NCBI GenBank assembly: GCA_021733985.1 | Contig: JAIPJT010000001.1 | Span: 92,981 to 127,915 of the forward strand | Direction of reading: 5' to 3' | Source: Victivallales bacterium | GTDB taxonomy: Bacteria > Verrucomicrobiota > Lentisphaeria > Victivallales > GWF2-38-69 | Length of the DNA stretch: 34,935 nt | In this document: piece after piece, positions 16,380 to 26,076 of the stretch | Position numbering within the stretch: position 1 is the first letter of the stretch | How the letters are laid out: every line of letters begins with the position of its first letter | The notes under the pieces: generated by a model | Databases searched by the model: none | Seen by the model: only the letters and a program-made list of their open reading frames with translations | What the model was told of the DNA's origin: nothing | Made by a program: the position numbers and the translations under genes

Positions 16380-18038
16380 TTATACCTGTTGTGAATTCAG
16401 AAGTTCTCTTGCATGTTTCTCCGCCGCATCACCGTTACCGAGCATTCTAGAAATTTCCTTTACTCTTTCTTTAGTATCGAGTTTAATTATTTTTGAATAT
16501 GTACGTGAATCTATAATTTCTTTTGCCACCCTGAAGTGGCAGTCCGCCAGGGACGCAACCTGAGGTAAGTGTGATATACATAGGACATGATGCTTTTGTC
16601 CTAATTTTTTAAGTTCGGACCCTACCCGGTGTGCGGTTTTACCGCCTATATTAGTATCTATTTCATCAAAAATAAGTATAGGAACATCATCGGCATCTGA
16701 AAGCACGGTCTTTATTGCAAGCATAACTCTGGATATTTCACCGCTGCTTGCAATGTTTTTAAGAGGCTGATTTTGTTCGCCCGGGTTGGGACAGAACATA
16801 ATTTCGATTTTATCTATGCCGGCCCGGGAAGGTGGGGATTCTTTAAACAGAACCGATATTTCAGATTTCATAAAACCGAGTTTTTTAAGAGTAACCCCGG
16901 TTGCCTCGGAAAAAGCCCGAGCATTCTTTTTTCTTTCACAGCTCAGTTTCTCTGCTATTTTGTTGTATTTTTCTCTTAGTATTTCCGTCTTTTCTTCTAA
17001 GTCCTGTTTTAAGTACTGAAAATTATCAAGAGTTTCAATCCTTTGTCTGGCATTTTCAAGAGTTGTCATTATATCTTCTACAGAAGGTCCATAAAGCCTC
17101 TTAAGTGTATTTATACTGCTGGTTTTTTCCTCAAGAAGCAGATACTCCTGTTCATCTATTTCAATACTGGAAGAATAATCATCTATATCAATGGACAGTT
17201 CATTGACTTCTTCAGTTAACCCGTTAACTCTTTCGATAAAATCTTCTGATTGTTTTGTATCATATTTTGAAAGATTGTAAAGTGCCCTGTTTGTGTTTGC
17301 AAGCCGGCTTATAAGAGAATCTTCGGACTCCTGAAGGTCATTTTTAACTTCGTATAAAATTTGCAGTATTTCTTTAGAATTAGAAACAATATTAAACTGT
17401 TCAATAAGGTTTTTTTCATCATACAGAAAATTCTCGGCATTCTCAATTTCTCTTATAATTTTCCTTAAGTGACCGGCTTCAACAGCGTCCGGAAGTTTGT
17501 TTTTCAGTTCTTTGAGTTCCAATTCAGCTTCCTGCATTATTTTAAAAGCGTCAGCGCACTCATTTTTAAGTTTTGTGCAATTTGAATATTTATCAAGCAG
17601 TTCAAGCTGTAAAGAAGGTTTCAGTAATGACTGGTGCTGGTTGGGACCATGAAAATCAAAGAGTTCACTTCCGAGCCGGCTTAAAATATTGAGAGTTACA
17701 GAAGAATCGTTGATATAATTTCTGGAAGAAGAATGAGTAATTACTTTTCTTAAAATCACTTCGTTTCCATTGAATTCTATACCGTTAGTTTCAAAAAAAG
17801 TTTTAAGCTTGTTTTTCAGTTTTTCCGGAAAGTAAATACAGGCGGAAAGCTCACATCTTGCTCTTCCTTTTCTAATCAGCGATTTATCTACCCGCTGGCC
17901 GAGAAGCAGGGAAACCGCGTTTATTATTACAGTTTTGCCTGCTCCAGTTTCTCCGGAAATTACATTGAAACCTTTTTTGAAATCTATTTCAGCATCTTCT
18001 ACAAGTGCCAGATTTTTAATTGTAAGCCACTGAAGCAT
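16380..18038 (-). CDS. recN: DNA repair protein RecN
   Basis: SMC-like ATPase that gathers broken DNA ends during recombinational repair. 552 residues, the usual size. The N-terminal Walker A GETGAGKT (29-36) follows MLQWLTIKNLALVEDAEIDF, which fixes the start. A central coiled-coil arm (about 150-380) includes the short hinge. The C-terminal half carries the signature SSGEISRVMLAIKTVL and the Walker B stretch ILIFDEIDTNIGG, then LCISHLPQVASLADCHF. It is divergent from hyuA across 135 bases of AT-rich DNA. I see no recognisable LexA box there. Confidence 0.96.
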   Translation of the reverse strand: MLQWLTIKNLALVEDAEIDFKKGFNVISGETGAGKTVIINAVSLLLGQRVDKSLIRKGRARCELSACIYFPEKLKNKLKTFFETNGIEFNGNEVILRKVITHSSSRNYINDSSVTLNILSRLGSELFDFHGPNQHQSLLKPSLQLELLDKYSNCTKLKNECADAFKIMQEAELELKELKNKLPDAVEAGHLRKIIREIENAENFLYDEKNLIEQFNIVSNSKEILQILYEVKNDLQESEDSLISRLANTNRALYNLSKYDTKQSEDFIERVNGLTEEVNELSIDIDDYSSSIEIDEQEYLLLEEKTSSINTLKRLYGPSVEDIMTTLENARQRIETLDNFQYLKQDLEEKTEILREKYNKIAEKLSCERKKNARAFSEATGVTLKKLGFMKSEISVLFKESPPSRAGIDKIEIMFCPNPGEQNQPLKNIASSGEISRVMLAIKTVLSDADDVPILIFDEIDTNIGGKTAHRVGSELKKLGQKHHVLCISHLPQVASLADCHFRVAKEIIDSRTYSKIIKLDTKERVKEISRMLGNGDAAEKHARELLNSQQV

Positions 18039-18173
18039 TTTTTTTATTAAATTTCCTGTTTACTATTTTTTTGTCTCTGTTTTAAAATTGTTTTTAAAAT
18101 ATAATAATACTTATAATTAATATTTTTTCATGTTATATAATTAAAAATTTAAAATTTAACGTTTCTTAAAACT

Positions 18174-20240
18174 ATGGACAGTTTATATAGAATAGGAATC
18201 GATACTGGCGGTACTTTTACTGATGTGTGCTTAGTCAATGAAAATAATGGTAAAATAACCGTAACAAAAATACCTTCTACTCCGGGTAATCCTGATCTGG
18301 CAGTAATTCAAGGTTTAAAAAAGATTTTTAAAATTGAAGACATTAGCCCAGCCAACATACGCTTTCTTATACACGGCACTACTGTTGCTACTAATGCACT
18401 GCTTGAACATAAGGGTGCTGAAGCCGCACTTATTACCACTAATGGCTTTGAAGATGTGCTGCATATAGGAAGGCAGAAAAGGCCGGATTTATATGATTCC
18501 AGCGTTCGGCGGCCTCCGCCGTTAGTACCTAAAAATTTGCGTTTCGGTGCTGTGGAACGAATTCTTTTTGATGGAACCATACATAAAAAGCTTAACGAAG
18601 AAAAAACTATTGAAATAATTAATGAAATCGCAAATCAGAATATAAATTCCATTGCCGTATGCCTGCTTCATTCGTATAAAAATCCTGTTCATGAGCAGAA
18701 GATCAATAAGTTGATAGAAAAATTACTTCCGCAAGCATATGTAACTCTGTCTTCAGAAATTCTTCCTGAATTCAGAGAATATGAGAGAATAAGTACTGTA
18801 GCAGTAAATGCCTTTGTTATGCCTAAAGTAAGCAGATATATAGATAAACTGGAAAGTGAATTAAAGTCACTGGGAACTTTGTCTGAACTATATATAATGC
18901 AGTCTAATTCCGGTGTAATTACTGCGGAGGCAGCCAGAAAGACAAGTGCCAGAACTATATTATCCGGTCCTGCGGGCGGAGTCCTTAAAAGTTTATTTAT
19001 TTCAAAAATAAAAAAAGAATATAATATAATCTCAATAGATATGGGGGGTACTAGCTCCGATATAAGTCTTATAGCTAACATGCAACCCAAATTTACTACA
19101 GAGAGCGAAATTGCAGGATATCCAATAAAACTTCCCATGGCAGATATAAACACAATAGGTGCCGGAGGCGGTAGTATTGCCTGGATCGATAAAGGAGGCG
19201 CATTAAGAGTCGGCCCTGCCTCAGCCGGAGCTGCTCCTGGGCCTGTATGCTATAACAGAGGCGGCAGCAAACCAACTGTGACAGATGCAAATGTTGTTCT
19301 CGGAAGATTAAATCCTGATCATTTCCTGAATGGCGAGATGGAAATATACCCAGATAGGGCTTATCGGGTTATAAAAGAGAAAATAGCTGAACCTTTAAAT
19401 ATGAACGTTTACAAAGCTGCGGAAGGAATTATAACTGTAGTGAATGCGAATATGCAGAGAGGTATTCGTAAAGTTTCAGTAGAAAGAGGTTATGACCCCC
19501 GACAATTCTGTTTATTTTCGTTCGGCGGAGCTGGGCCGGTTCACGGGGCTCAATTAGCAGAACAGTTAAATATGCCTAAAGTTATTGTTCCGGCTAATCC
19601 AGGAATAGCCTCTGCTATCGGGATGCTTACAGCGGATGTCAGGCATGATTATGTCCAGACATATTTATCTGAGGCCGGCGACACAAAAGCAGGAGTTATT
19701 CTAACGGTTTTTCGTTCATTAGAAGCCGAAGCTGTTTCTCAGCTTCGACAGGAAGGCTTCTCTAAAGCAAATATTATTTTAGAGAGAAAGGTGGATTTGC
19801 GATATAAAGGGCAGGCATACGAATTGTCTGTGCCGGTTAACTGCGGTAATATTTCCCAACTCGATATATCTAATATCAGATTGGAATTTGATAGAAAGCA
19901 TAGTCGAATATACGGTTTTGAGAGGAAAGAAAAGGAGGTTGAATTTGTCAATATAAGAGTGGTGGCTTTAGGCAAACTTCCAGTTTTACCTTCTCAACAT
20001 AAAGAATGTTATCATGAATTAAACCCACGAGCGACAGAAATAAGAAAAGTTTTCTTTAACGGAGAATTTTATAACACACCCGTTTACAGAAGAGAAAAAT
20101 TTAAATATGGAAATCAAATAAAAGGCCCGGCTGTTATTGAACAGCTTGACTCAACCACTGTTATTTTTCCGGGGCAGGTTGCAGAAACAGATTTTTATGA
20201 TAATATCATTATTAATTCCATAATCCGGGTTAAAAGTTGA
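18174..20240 (+). CDS. hyuA: Hydantoinase/oxoprolinase family subunit A
   Basis: ATP-dependent ring-opening or carboxylating enzyme subunit of the HyuA family. 688 residues, typical length. The N-terminal ASKHA-type nucleotide motif GIDTGGTFTD (8-17) begins the hydantoinase A N-terminal domain. The second phosphate-binding motif SIDMGGTSSDISLI and the glycine-rich GPAGGVLKS and GAGGGSIAWID lie centrally. The family includes N-methylhydantoinase, 5-oxoprolinase, acetone and acetophenone carboxylases and caprolactamase, and the substrate cannot be read from sequence alone. No third small subunit, as in acetone carboxylase, follows hyuB, which favours a two-subunit amidohydrolase such as 5-oxoprolinase or hydantoinase. 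Weak Shine-Dalgarno. Divergent from recN. Confidence 0.9.
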   Translation: MDSLYRIGIDTGGTFTDVCLVNENNGKITVTKIPSTPGNPDLAVIQGLKKIFKIEDISPANIRFLIHGTTVATNALLEHKGAEAALITTNGFEDVLHIGRQKRPDLYDSSVRRPPPLVPKNLRFGAVERILFDGTIHKKLNEEKTIEIINEIANQNINSIAVCLLHSYKNPVHEQKINKLIEKLLPQAYVTLSSEILPEFREYERISTVAVNAFVMPKVSRYIDKLESELKSLGTLSELYIMQSNSGVITAEAARKTSARTILSGPAGGVLKSLFISKIKKEYNIISIDMGGTSSDISLIANMQPKFTTESEIAGYPIKLPMADINTIGAGGGSIAWIDKGGALRVGPASAGAAPGPVCYNRGGSKPTVTDANVVLGRLNPDHFLNGEMEIYPDRAYRVIKEKIAEPLNMNVYKAAEGIITVVNANMQRGIRKVSVERGYDPRQFCLFSFGGAGPVHGAQLAEQLNMPKVIVPANPGIASAIGMLTADVRHDYVQTYLSEAGDTKAGVILTVFRSLEAEAVSQLRQEGFSKANIILERKVDLRYKGQAYELSVPVNCGNISQLDISNIRLEFDRKHSRIYGFERKEKEVEFVNIRVVALGKLPVLPSQHKECYHELNPRATEIRKVFFNGEFYNTPVYRREKFKYGNQIKGPAVIEQLDSTTVIFPGQVAETDFYDNIIINSIIRVKS

Positions 20241-20249
20241 AAAAATCTT

Positions 20250-21989
20250 ATGACTAAAGAAGATGTAGATCCAATAACACTTGAAGTTATGAGAAATGCT
20301 TTTCAGTCTATTGCTGAAGAGATGGGTGCAGCTCTCATTAGAACCGCTTTATCCACCAATATTAAAGATAGAGGTGATTTTTCCACTGCCGTTTATTCGC
20401 CGAAAGGAGACCTCATAGCTCAGGCTGAACATATTCCCCTTCATTTAGGGCTTATGCCTTCAGTAGTCAAATCTGTATTAAAAAAATTCCCTGTAAAAAA
20501 GCTTAAACAGGGAGATGCTGTTGTAACTAATGACCCTTATGTAAGCGGCTCGCATCTCCCGGATGTTTCAATAATAACTCCTTTGTTTTATAAGGGTAAG
20601 CTTACCGCAATATTGGCTAATCTGGCCCACCATATAGATGTTGGAGGTATAACTCCCTGCAGTATGCCTGCTAATTCAACTGAAATCTTTCAGGAGGGAA
20701 TCAGGATTCCGCCTGTCAAAATTAAAAATAAAGGAAAAATGAATTATGATATACTGGAATTGATAATTAATAATGTGCGGACAAAAGAAGAGTGTTACGG
20801 TGATTTTTTTGCACAGCTTGCTGCAAACAGTGTAGGAGAAAAAAGATTAATCGAACTCGCAGATAAATATTCTCCTGAAAAATTGTTATTATATATGGAT
20901 GCTATTAACGGTTACGCGGAAAAAAGAATGGCAGCTAATATAGAAAAGCTTCCTGAAGGGAACTATTTTTTTAAAGATTATCTGGAAGGTGACGGAATAA
21001 CTGATAAATTAATAAAGATCCAGGCAGAAGTTTCTGTTAAAAAGAACAGTGTAACTGTGGATTTCACAGGAACTGAACCACAGGTAAAAGGTTCTGTTAA
21101 CTGTACGAGACCTGTAACCCTTGCATGTGTGTATTTTGCAGTTAAATCTGTAGTTGATCCGACACTTCCTTCGAGTACCGGTGCTTACGAACCGATAAAA
21201 GTAATAACACCCGCCGGCAGCCTTGTAAACCCTTTATTCCCCGCAGCCGTGGCAAATGCTAATATTAATACAGCACAGCGTGTAGCCGATGTTGTTTTGG
21301 GAGCATTGTCAATTGCTGTACCGGAAAAAGTTCCTGCCGCTTCCGCCGGAAGTATGAATAATTTCACTATTGGCGGGATTCATCCTGATACAGGGGATTA
21401 TTATTCTTATGTTGAAACTTACGGTGGCGGACAGGGGGCTATGTTTAATCTGGATGGAATGGATGGAGTGCATACTAATATGACTAATACTGGAAATGCT
21501 CCTGTTGAGGTTATAGAGACAAGCTATCCTTTACGTGTAGAAAAATATTCACTTGTTAAGGATTCGGAAGGCCCCGGCAAATTCAGGGGCGGATTAGGTT
21601 TATGTCGTGAAATAACAGTATTAGGACATGAGGCAAAAGTATCTTTAAGTTCAGAACGTGAAAAGATTAAGCCGTGGGGGCTTGCAGGAGGTAAATCACC
21701 GAAAGGCTCAGAATGCACAGTTATCTTACCATGTGGCAAAGAAAAACAGCTGCCGATTAAGTTTACAGGAAGTATTATTTCTGAAAACAGAATAAGGCTT
21801 CAAACTGCCGGCGGAGGCGGCAACGGGAATCCGTTTGAAAGAGAAGCTTCCCGAGTACTGAACGATTTTAAACAGGGATTTATTTCTATTCAGAGAGCAA
21901 AAAAGGAATACGGTGCTGTGATAGATCCTGACAGCTTAACTGTTGACAAAGAAAAAACTGACAATATTAGAAGGAAGATAACTTATTGA
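20250..21989 (+). CDS. hyuB: Hydantoinase/oxoprolinase family subunit B
   Basis: Partner of HyuA, 579 residues, normal for the HyuB family. The N-terminus DPITLEVMRNAFQSIAEEMG and the blocks NDPYVSGSHLPDV, GMDGVHTNMTNTGNAPVE and GGLGLCREI are standard for the family and include likely metal-ligand Asp and His residues. It starts 9 bases after the hyuA stop on the same strand, so the two form an operon and a complex. Reaction: ATP-driven opening of a lactam or hydantoin ring, with HyuA supplying the nucleotide site. The last 50 residues are lysine- and glutamate-rich. Confidence 0.9.
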   Translation: MTKEDVDPITLEVMRNAFQSIAEEMGAALIRTALSTNIKDRGDFSTAVYSPKGDLIAQAEHIPLHLGLMPSVVKSVLKKFPVKKLKQGDAVVTNDPYVSGSHLPDVSIITPLFYKGKLTAILANLAHHIDVGGITPCSMPANSTEIFQEGIRIPPVKIKNKGKMNYDILELIINNVRTKEECYGDFFAQLAANSVGEKRLIELADKYSPEKLLLYMDAINGYAEKRMAANIEKLPEGNYFFKDYLEGDGITDKLIKIQAEVSVKKNSVTVDFTGTEPQVKGSVNCTRPVTLACVYFAVKSVVDPTLPSSTGAYEPIKVITPAGSLVNPLFPAAVANANINTAQRVADVVLGALSIAVPEKVPAASAGSMNNFTIGGIHPDTGDYYSYVETYGGGQGAMFNLDGMDGVHTNMTNTGNAPVEVIETSYPLRVEKYSLVKDSEGPGKFRGGLGLCREITVLGHEAKVSLSSEREKIKPWGLAGGKSPKGSECTVILPCGKEKQLPIKFTGSIISENRIRLQTAGGGGNGNPFEREASRVLNDFKQGFISIQRAKKEYGAVIDPDSLTVDKEKTDNIRRKITY

Positions 21990-21997
21990 TATTATTG

Positions 21998-22036
21998 TAA
22001 AAATCCTATGGGGGATAACAGAAAAACCGATTTTTA
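21998..22036. terminator. Possible two-way terminator between hyuB and the K+ channel gene
   Basis: TAAAAATC (21998-22005) and GATTTTTA (22029-22036) are perfect complements between the two convergent genes. The arms supply A and T runs at both ends. The stem is AT-rich, so it is weak. Confidence 0.3.
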
Positions 22037-22099
22037 TGTTTTAACCACACCCTCGAATAAATACTGGAATATTTGTTATTATTAATTACACACCAATAG

Positions 22100-23236
22100 T
22101 TATGAGTTAAAACTGGAATTTATTATTGAACTTGCAGCCATTTTTGTAGGTGATACAATTTTACTTACACCCAGCTTTTCAGCTTTTTCGATATTTTCCT
22201 CATTCTCTATTCTCGATATTAGTTGTGTAGTTCCATTTCCTCTCTCATCTAAAAGCTCTTTTACTGTAAAGAGTGTTAAAAAATTATCAGAATCATTATC
22301 ATAAACAGTTATTACAGCTTTTGCTTTATCAATTTGTGCGTTTAAAAAAGTTTTTTTCTGGAAAGTACTTCCCGAAACCGTTATATATTTTTCTTCGATT
22401 TCACTTTTCCTTTCAGGAGAGTTCTCGAGAACAATAAATTGTATATCTTTTTCTTCGAACTCTTTGATTAAAGCCTGGCTTAGGCTTGTGTAACCGCATA
22501 AAATAACATGTCCTTGCATATTGTTCAGTTTTTTCATGATTTTTAAAACCCCTTTTAATCTGTTTTCTATTAACGGCCCGATCAGGAATGTAAAAGTAGT
22601 TATAAATGATCCCAAACCGACCAGAATCATTGAAACTGTAAAAAATTTGGCCTGTCGGGTTATTGGAAAAATATCACCGAAGCCTACAGTACTGTAAGTA
22701 ACAACGGTATAATAAAGTGCATCACTCAAACAATTTAGGTTCTCAAACTCACTCCTCAGTAAATAGCTTCCGAATATACCATACGACAAAGCTATTATAA
22801 TAGATAGCCAGGCCAGTGTCTGCTGATACCCCATATTAGAATAAGATTTCTCATTAAATTCTTTGTAAAAGATAAGCAGTAATATTAAAAATGTTAAAGA
22901 AACTATATTAATTTGTGGAAGGGTCTGAATTAAAAAATTATTAATAATTGAAATGGAAAGTATTATGACAGTAATGAACCAGGCTTTTCTTTTTCTTTCC
23001 CAAAGTCCCTTCCCTATAATATAAAGTAAAAACCCAAAAAAAATTGCCAGTAAAATTCCGGTTTCTTTATAATTTTGAAGCTTAAAAGTATGCCTAAATC
23101 TGGTCACATAGGGAATATGCAGACCGATAAGAACACAGGCGGGAATTACAATGTGGACAAGGCCGTATAGCATAGTAACTGCCCCGATAAACTGAGGTAT
23201 TTTATTTCTTAACCTGAATCTTTTAGAAAAATTCAT
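22100..23236 (-). CDS. Potassium channel with RCK (TrkA-N) domain and extra N-terminal membrane module
   Basis: 378 residues. The pore has the selectivity filter TVGFGD (183-188) between two membrane segments (about 141-160 and 197-221). The cytoplasmic RCK Rossmann domain spans about 242-375, beginning HVILCGYTSLSQALIKEF. The usual GxGxxG is altered there (CGYTSLS), so nucleotide binding may be changed. The first 130 residues form four or five further membrane segments. One stretch, GKGLWERKRKAWFITVIIL (75-93), resembles the membrane part of MprF/LysX lysyl-phosphatidylglycerol synthetases. The channel is therefore larger than the simple two-segment RCK type. It follows the CheB-like gene on the same strand after 105 bases. 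Confidence 0.85.
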   Translation of the reverse strand: MNFSKRFRLRNKIPQFIGAVTMLYGLVHIVIPACVLIGLHIPYVTRFRHTFKLQNYKETGILLAIFFGFLLYIIGKGLWERKRKAWFITVIILSISIINNFLIQTLPQINIVSLTFLILLLIFYKEFNEKSYSNMGYQQTLAWLSIIIALSYGIFGSYLLRSEFENLNCLSDALYYTVVTYSTVGFGDIFPITRQAKFFTVSMILVGLGSFITTFTFLIGPLIENRLKGVLKIMKKLNNMQGHVILCGYTSLSQALIKEFEEKDIQFIVLENSPERKSEIEEKYITVSGSTFQKKTFLNAQIDKAKAVITVYDNDSDNFLTLFTVKELLDERGNGTTQLISRIENEENIEKAEKLGVSKIVSPTKMAASSIINSSFNS

Positions 23237-23341
23237 AATATACCTTTATACTTATACTATGAGAGTAGCCTTCCGTCTTGTATTTTACTATTAAAAAGTA
23301 AGGACACTGTTCCACAATACATTCATTATTGTTCGTTTTGT

Positions 23342-24385
23342 CTATTTTTCTTTATCAAACTTAATAAGATAATCGGATATCATCCCCGGATCCATAATAT
23401 AAGTAGCTGCATTTATTTTTGCGGCCTCTTTTGGCATACCGTAAACAATAGATGTTTTTTCGTCCTGTGCAATCGTTACAGCACCGCTGTCTTTAAGCAT
23501 TTTCAACTGTTCCACACCATCATTTCCCATTCCTGACATAATGATTGCTACAATATTGTTTCCATAATGGCTTATGACAGACGCAAACAGTGCGGCTACC
23601 GATGGTAAATGCCCACTGAAATTTTTCGGTGGATCTATTACTACCAATTCATTATGCATTACTTCAGTTATTTTTGATGCCGGTGCAAGATAAACAGTGC
23701 CTTCTATAATAGGTTCTCGTTTACCAATAACTTTAATAGGAATTCTTGATACTTTATCAAGCTGTTTTTGCAACAGCTTGTCAAAACCGTATGAAATATG
23801 CTGTGCAATAATAATCGGTGTTTTAAAATCTTCAGGTAATTTAGAAACAATAGTTTGAAGAAGTGCAGGACCTCCGGTAGAAATACCAATTAAGATAAGT
23901 TTTTTTTTCTGTTTCTTATTATAAGGCAGCTCATCCGGAACAGGTATATCAGTTTTTCGTTTTCTCAGTTTTCCCGGATCAGACAGCAGTTTAACATGTC
24001 TGATTATATTTTTTGAAGCTTTATCAAAATTAACATTCCACGGTCCGGGCGGAGAATCAATAAAAAACAGTGCTCCGCTTTTCATTATAGCCTTTGAAAC
24101 TTCCTGTTTATTTTCTTCATTTCTTATTGCACTGATCACTAAGATTGGAATTGGATTTCTACTCATAATCAGCTTTGTTAATTCAAAGCCGTTGATACCG
24201 CCGGGAATATTTATATCCATCGTTATCAGATCCGGCCTCTGTTTACTTATTGATTTGAGGGTTTCTTCAGCATTTTTTGCAAAATCTATAACCTCAATAT
24301 CTTTGTCAGAGGAAAGAATGTGATCAAGGATCTTTCTTTTTACCGGTGAATCATCAACAACAAGTACTCTGATTTTTCTATCCAT
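23342..24385 (-). CDS. cheB: CheB-like response regulator methylesterase, orphan
   Basis: Protein-glutamate methylesterase/deamidase with a receiver domain, 347 residues. The receiver (about 5-125) has acidic Asp11-Asp12, phosphoacceptor Asp57 (TMDINIPG) and Ser85, but where CheB proteins have the conserved Lys-Pro (FVEKPxG) this one reads FFIDSPPGP, so the switch lysine is missing. The CheB domain (about 160-345) has the catalytic triad Ser169 (GISTGGP), His196 (AQHI) and Asp289 (MSGMGNDG). No chemoreceptor, cheA, cheR or cheW gene is near. It may act in a non-flagellar pathway. AGGA precedes the ATG by about 9 bases. Confidence 0.88.
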   Translation of the reverse strand: MDRKIRVLVVDDSPVKRKILDHILSSDKDIEVIDFAKNAEETLKSISKQRPDLITMDINIPGGINGFELTKLIMSRNPIPILVISAIRNEENKQEVSKAIMKSGALFFIDSPPGPWNVNFDKASKNIIRHVKLLSDPGKLRKRKTDIPVPDELPYNKKQKKKLILIGISTGGPALLQTIVSKLPEDFKTPIIIAQHISYGFDKLLQKQLDKVSRIPIKVIGKREPIIEGTVYLAPASKITEVMHNELVVIDPPKNFSGHLPSVAALFASVISHYGNNIVAIIMSGMGNDGVEQLKMLKDSGAVTIAQDEKTSIVYGMPKEAAKINAATYIMDPGMISDYLIKFDKEK

Positions 24386-24451
24386 CGCAATTCCTATTTT
24401 CTATAATATAAAATTAATTGTTATTTCAGAAAAGATGTTCCACCCTAACAT

Positions 24452-25114
24452 TTATATACTGCTTGCATCAATTAACTTATCCTCAACAATTTTCTGCCAT
24501 TTTTTCAGTTCTTCATCAGTCAGGTCACCTGGTATTTCAATCGGTTTACCTAATACAAGTTTTACTTTTGCACCTGGCTTTGCTATCTGAAAATTATCCC
24601 AGGTCTTTGTTTGCCAGTATTTTGAAGCATTAATAGCCACAGGAAGAATACTGACACCAGTTCTGGAAGCAAGAATAACCGGACCCTTACTCATTTTATA
24701 CTTAGGCCCTCTTGGTCCATCGGGAGTGATAGAAAGAACTGCACCCTTTTTCAGCACCTCCTCACATTTCTTAAGAGCTGACGCTCCTCTTTTAAATGTC
24801 GATCCCCTAATACTTCTCACTCCGAAACGGCTAATCAAATCAACTACATACTGGCCGTCCCTTGAAGGACTTATCAGGGCATAGGTCCTTTTCCTGTATT
24901 TTTTGGGAAACATGGCAGGAAAATACAATAAGCGATTATGCCAGGTAACAGTTATAAAAGGTTTCCCTCTGTCGTTTTGCTCAAATGCATTATCAATATC
25001 CACTATTTCAGTCCTGATTAAAAAAGTTTTGGAAAACTTTAAAATCAACGCCGCAAAAAAATAAATCCATGAAGGTAGTTTTTTAATTTTTTTAAAAGGT
25101 TCAAATATTTTCAT
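24452..25114 (-). CDS. DUF374-type lysophospholipid/lipid A acyltransferase-like protein
   Basis: 220 residues. N-terminal hydrophobic anchor (about 14-34), then an acyltransferase fold of the DUF374 type. Visible features are TWHNRL (His59), SPSRDGQYV (82-90), SIRGSTFKRG and TPDGPRGP (130-137). The family is linked to acylation of lipid A or glycerolipid precursors at the inner membrane in Gram-negative bacteria. The start codon overlaps the epimerase stop (TAATG), so translation is coupled and the two genes probably work in one envelope lipid or sugar pathway. The acyl donor and acceptor are unknown. Confidence 0.82.
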   Translation of the reverse strand: MKIFEPFKKIKKLPSWIYFFAALILKFSKTFLIRTEIVDIDNAFEQNDRGKPFITVTWHNRLLYFPAMFPKKYRKRTYALISPSRDGQYVVDLISRFGVRSIRGSTFKRGASALKKCEEVLKKGAVLSITPDGPRGPKYKMSKGPVILASRTGVSILPVAINASKYWQTKTWDNFQIAKPGAKVKLVLGKPIEIPGDLTDEELKKWQKIVEDKLIDASSI

Positions 25115-26076
25115 TATTCTGTTTCTTGTATATGTTGATTAACATCATTTATAATATCGTCCAATTTCAGCATAGGCTCCCAGTTAATAGCTTTTCTGAT
25201 TTTTTCAATATCAGGATGTCTTCTCTTCATGTCTTCAAAACCGGGGCTGTAGGCCTCATCATATGAAATTTTTTCTATAGTGGAAGAGCTGTTTAATTTT
25301 CTGATTATAAAAAGAGCTAACTCTTTTATACTGATCTCATAATCATTGCCTATATTAAATATATCATTTTTTAAATCCGATTGTCCAAGTATTTTCAGTG
25401 CTCTAACTGTATCATAAACATGGCAGAAACATCTGCTTTGTTCTCCGGTACCGTAAACCTGTAAAGGTTTGTTCACTATAGCATTTTTAACAAACCTCGG
25501 TACAACCATTCCATATTTCCCTGTCTGTCTGGGGCCTACTGTATTGAACAGCCTGACTACAGTAACAGGTATTCCATACTCTTCAGCAAAAGCCATACAG
25601 TAGAATTCATCTAAAAGCTTACTGCATGCGTAAGACCATCTTGAATGTTTTGGCGGCCCTATAAGTAAATCGTCCTCTTCTGAAAATTTATTCATTTCAG
25701 ATTTACCGTAAACTTCACTGGTTGAGGTCAGAATTACTTTTGTTCTTTTAATTTTAGCAGCATTGAGGACCCGCTCAGTTCCGTGAACATTTGTAATTAT
25801 AGTTTGAGCAGGATCTTTTACCACGAGTTCGACTCCAACGGCCGCTGCTAAATGAAAAACAATATCCGAGTGAGAAATAATATAGTTCAGCTCGGGTAAA
25901 TCTATTATATCACCTTTTATAAACTCAAACTTCGGCTTATCTTTTATTTTTTCTATATTTTTAATAGAACCTGTAGATAAGTTATCTATAACTTTAACTT
26001 CATAACCGTTTTCAATTAATGACTCAGCCAGGTGGCTTCCAATAAAACCGGCTCCGCCGGTAATAACTGCACGCAT
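25114..26076 (-). CDS. NAD-dependent nucleotide-sugar epimerase/dehydratase
   Basis: Extended short-chain dehydrogenase of 320 residues. GGAGFIG (7-13) binds NAD, TSTSEVYG (117-124) supplies the catalytic Ser/Thr, and YACSK (149-153) has Tyr149 and Lys153. The block PRQTGKYGMVVPRFVKNA (near 183-200) followed by YGTGEQSRCFCHVYD is shared by UDP-glucose 4-epimerase-like and UDP-glucuronate-processing enzymes. The exact sugar cannot be assigned. The first 13 residues are the nucleotide fold itself, so the start is secure. It is the first gene of a coupled pair with the acyltransferase, which points to envelope polysaccharide or glycolipid synthesis. Confidence 0.87.
   Translation of the reverse strand: MRAVITGGAGFIGSHLAESLIENGYEVKVIDNLSTGSIKNIEKIKDKPKFEFIKGDIIDLPELNYIISHSDIVFHLAAAVGVELVVKDPAQTIITNVHGTERVLNAAKIKRTKVILTSTSEVYGKSEMNKFSEEDDLLIGPPKHSRWSYACSKLLDEFYCMAFAEEYGIPVTVVRLFNTVGPRQTGKYGMVVPRFVKNAIVNKPLQVYGTGEQSRCFCHVYDTVRALKILGQSDLKNDIFNIGNDYEISIKELALFIIRKLNSSSTIEKISYDEAYSPGFEDMKRRHPDIEKIRKAINWEPMLKLDDIINDVNQHIQETE

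Noticed and set aside
18174-21989. Acetone carboxylase as the function of hyuA-hyuB
   Set aside because: The small third subunit gene normally found with acetone carboxylase is not present after hyuB.
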